Source of the DNA: Lunularia cruciata
Lineage: Eukaryota > Streptophyta > Marchantiopsida > Lunulariales > Lunulariaceae
Assembly (NCBI GenBank): GCA_948567375.1
Contig: OX419761.1
Location: 13,616,243-13,680,242 of the forward strand
DNA: 64,000 nucleotides
Direction of reading: 5' to 3'
The position numbers and the translations under genes were made by a program. The stretch's first letter is position 1, and each line of letters starts with the position of its first letter. A model generated the notes under the pieces. It saw nothing but the letters and a program-made list of their open reading frames with translations, did no database searches and had not been told where the DNA came from. Below, one piece after another: positions 62,400-64,000 of the stretch.

Positions 62400-63110
62400 C
62401 TATTCAATCAACCACCTTGGAGGGCCATCAGTGAAAACGGCAACGCCTGCATTGTCGTCGCCGTCTGCCTCCATTCCCAAGTTGAAATCCACGTCCATGA
62501 CCTTGTTGGATCCGCAGCTGTAAACACGAGAAAGTTATGAGTGGGTTGATCGATGATCGACAGCAATACCTTATGCAAGCTCGTTTGAGCCCAATTTCCC
62601 TGTTGCTCTTTCTGTCGCAGTTTCCGCTCTCGCGAGGGAGGAAATTTCTCGTCTATCCAGGCTTGACAGTAGCCAAAATACGCAGTTGCTCTGCTCTAAT
62701 ACGTGTACACATCATACTGACATACTAACCCACGCTTGGATGCTTACCACAACGCAGTTCAAAAGGGAGAAGTTTTTCTCCGAGCATCTACCACTGCGCT
62801 CGGAGTGCCTAGGCAGAGGTGAGCATGACATTCTACAAGTGCCGATTCACCATCACTATGCTCATTGCAAGCTAGAACTGTAATTACTAATTTACCTTGG
62901 TTTTTGCTGCCCGAACATGGCAATTGACAAGCTAGACTACTCGATTCTGAAATCTTTGGGGAACTTCCTTAAGCTGTGTCAAGCAGCTGCGAAGATGCAA
63001 CCATCCTCACGGGCTTGAAGATCAAATAGAGATCGAAGCACAAACCTGCAACCGCTGTTGCACTTGCAGGAGGCACCGCATGGGCATCCAGAGTTTCCGC
63101 AGCTAGACAT
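62400..63110 (-). CDS. Diverged metallothionein lacking the C-terminal Cys cluster (MT2)
   Basis: Two exons, 63110-63046 and 62517-62400, 60 aa. Exon 1 and the intron position and phase match MT1 exactly, and the intron sequences are also homologous. The N-terminal cluster is complete: Cys 4, 9, 11, 15, 17, 21, 23. The spacer (MDVDFNLGMEAD) is conserved. After it the protein reads GDDNAGVAVFTDGPPRWLIE to the stop, with none of the seven C-terminal cysteines of MT1. The open frame is intact, so this may be a real half-metallothionein or an early pseudogene. Family knowledge says each cluster folds around its own metals, so a single-cluster protein is plausible. It is an inverted duplicate of the gene at 40358. 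Function inferred only. Confidence 0.75.
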
Positions 63111-63500
63111 GTTGAGTGATTGGTGAAGAGCTTGAGAACTTCCCAAAATTTAGTCGAAGAGAATGATCGAGGAAAGACTTGAAGATGTTCTTGAGGTAGC
63201 AAAACGCTTTCCGTGCTCTTAAGGCCTTGGAGCCTTCAAATAATAATGACCAGAGAACCCTAATCCGCGCGTGCCTTGAAATCGCTCCTGGCTTACACGA
63301 GGGGCCCACGATAACAGGGTACGTACAAGGCCCAAGGGTACGTACGTACTTCCTGGGACCACGCTCAGAAAGATTCAAGGTCTCCGCGTCTGATACGAAC
63401 AGAACTTGCGAATTTTGACTACAGTTCTACAATTGTCCAAAACTGTGGGGTCAACCTTATCTTTTGGTGTGATATTAGCTACAGTAACAGCTGGGAGGTC
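63111..63500 (-). promoter_or_regulatory. MT2 promoter with GTAC cluster and altered TATA
   Basis: Homologous to the MT1 promoter from the ATG back about 380 bp. At the TATA position MT1 has CACTATAAATGG, whereas this copy has CATTATTATTTG (63237-63251, minus), so the canonical box is lost. It also carries five GTAC cores at 63319-63349, absent at the aligned place in MT1. GTAC is the core recognised by SBP/SPL transcription factors, including copper regulators of the SPL7/CRR1 type. Distal block CACACCAAAAGATAAGG is shared with MT1. Confidence 0.65.
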
Positions 63501-64000
63501 TTCAGTTACGTCTACGCAGGCACAGAGCTTAGATGATTGGGACACGAAGGAAAGCGATAATTGGGACAAGATACATTTGATGAAACTCACCGAGTATACT
63601 CATCATTCTGGAGGACTCTATGATCAAACACAGTCTATGAATCTTGGAGATTGCTTTGGTGGGGATTTAATGTGCACAAATTACTAACCCCACAGAGTGC
63701 AGGATTTTCTGAATTCGTTCTGTACAAGGTGTTTAGCTGAACCTACTTATGTGTTCCATAACTTTGGGGTGGCATTCCGAAACTTGATAAACCAGAAGAC
63801 AGGTAAGAAATCTCAGAAAAGAGCGCATCTTTTGGCGAAGATGAAGAAACTGAAAAGAGGACGTCGACTGACTCGATGGGGAATTTTTCTGTTCTGTGAG
63901 ATAGGAGTTTCTCATAGCTATTCTATGGAAGGAAAAGGTTTCCACATTTGTTATTCTTTCCATGTCAAGGGGCTCCTTGCTCGGTAGGTTAAAATAAGTT
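63501..64000 (+). other. Segmental duplication copy B, second part: unassigned coding-like sequence
   Basis: Matches 49450-49945. A plus frame reads DDWDTKESDNWDKIHLMKLT then GGLYDQTQSMNLGDCFGGDL (to 63687), and a second reads AEPTYVFHNFGVAFRNLI then a lysine/arginine-rich KMKKLKRGRRLTRW (63697-63987). A possible donor CAG|GTAAGA follows NQKTG here, while copy A has CAGGGAAGA. Between the two blocks sits ACCCCACAG, an acceptor-like string. I do not recognise the protein. It continues beyond the window edge, so it may be an exon of a real gene next to MT2. Confidence 0.35.

Overview
This window looks like nuclear DNA of a land plant, probably a bryophyte or another non-seed plant. That lineage is an inference from gene content and was not tested. 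The evidence is a multi-exon plant-type exonuclease 1 gene, a malectin-LRR receptor kinase, 14-cysteine plant metallothioneins, GT-AG introns throughout, and a heavy load of Ty3/gypsy (chromovirus) and Ty1/copia remains. No rRNA, tRNA, CRISPR array or bacterial operon was recognised.

Layout. The left arm (1-30 kb) is gene-bearing. It holds a flavin monooxygenase pseudogene related to trimethylamine monooxygenase (1-1083, minus) and a fragment of a second copy (3190-3482). Next come a decayed malectin-LRR receptor kinase (4627-11.7 kb, plus), an intact 13-exon EXO1 gene (13016-18035, minus; spliced CDS 2,256 bp, 751 aa) and a SEL1-repeat protein gene (20200-22794, plus; 5' end not found). From about 23 to 33 kb I see only short unassigned open frames and small repeats.

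The right arm (33-64 kb) is visibly richer in A/T. It is a nest of fossil LTR elements surrounding two metallothionein genes. Family A is a chromovirus: one partial plus copy (34.1-37.1 kb), one partial minus copy (43.3-47.5 kb), a solo LTR (56586-57754) and a 3' end with chromodomain (60.4-61.3 kb). Family B is known here only from LTRs: a solo LTR with a perfect 5-bp target duplication (52566-53314), one nested inside the family A solo LTR (56815-57560), and a fragment at 33241. A different gypsy pol fossil lies at 51.0-52.6 kb and a copia fragment at 61.3-61.8 kb.

Metallothioneins. MT1 (40358-41193, plus) encodes 59 residues with two seven-cysteine clusters. MT2 (62400-63110, minus) is an inverted duplicate with the same intron position and phase. 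It keeps the N-terminal cluster but has an unrelated cysteine-free C-terminus, an altered TATA region, and five GTAC cores packed into 31 bp of its promoter. A third copy of the MT promoter, without a gene, lies at about 49.27-49.5 kb inside a segmental duplication whose other copy surrounds MT2. This expanded and diverging metallothionein locus is the most interesting part of the window.

The genes do not form a pathway. Decay in the FMO and receptor genes next to an unbroken EXO1 suggests real pseudogenisation and not poor sequence.
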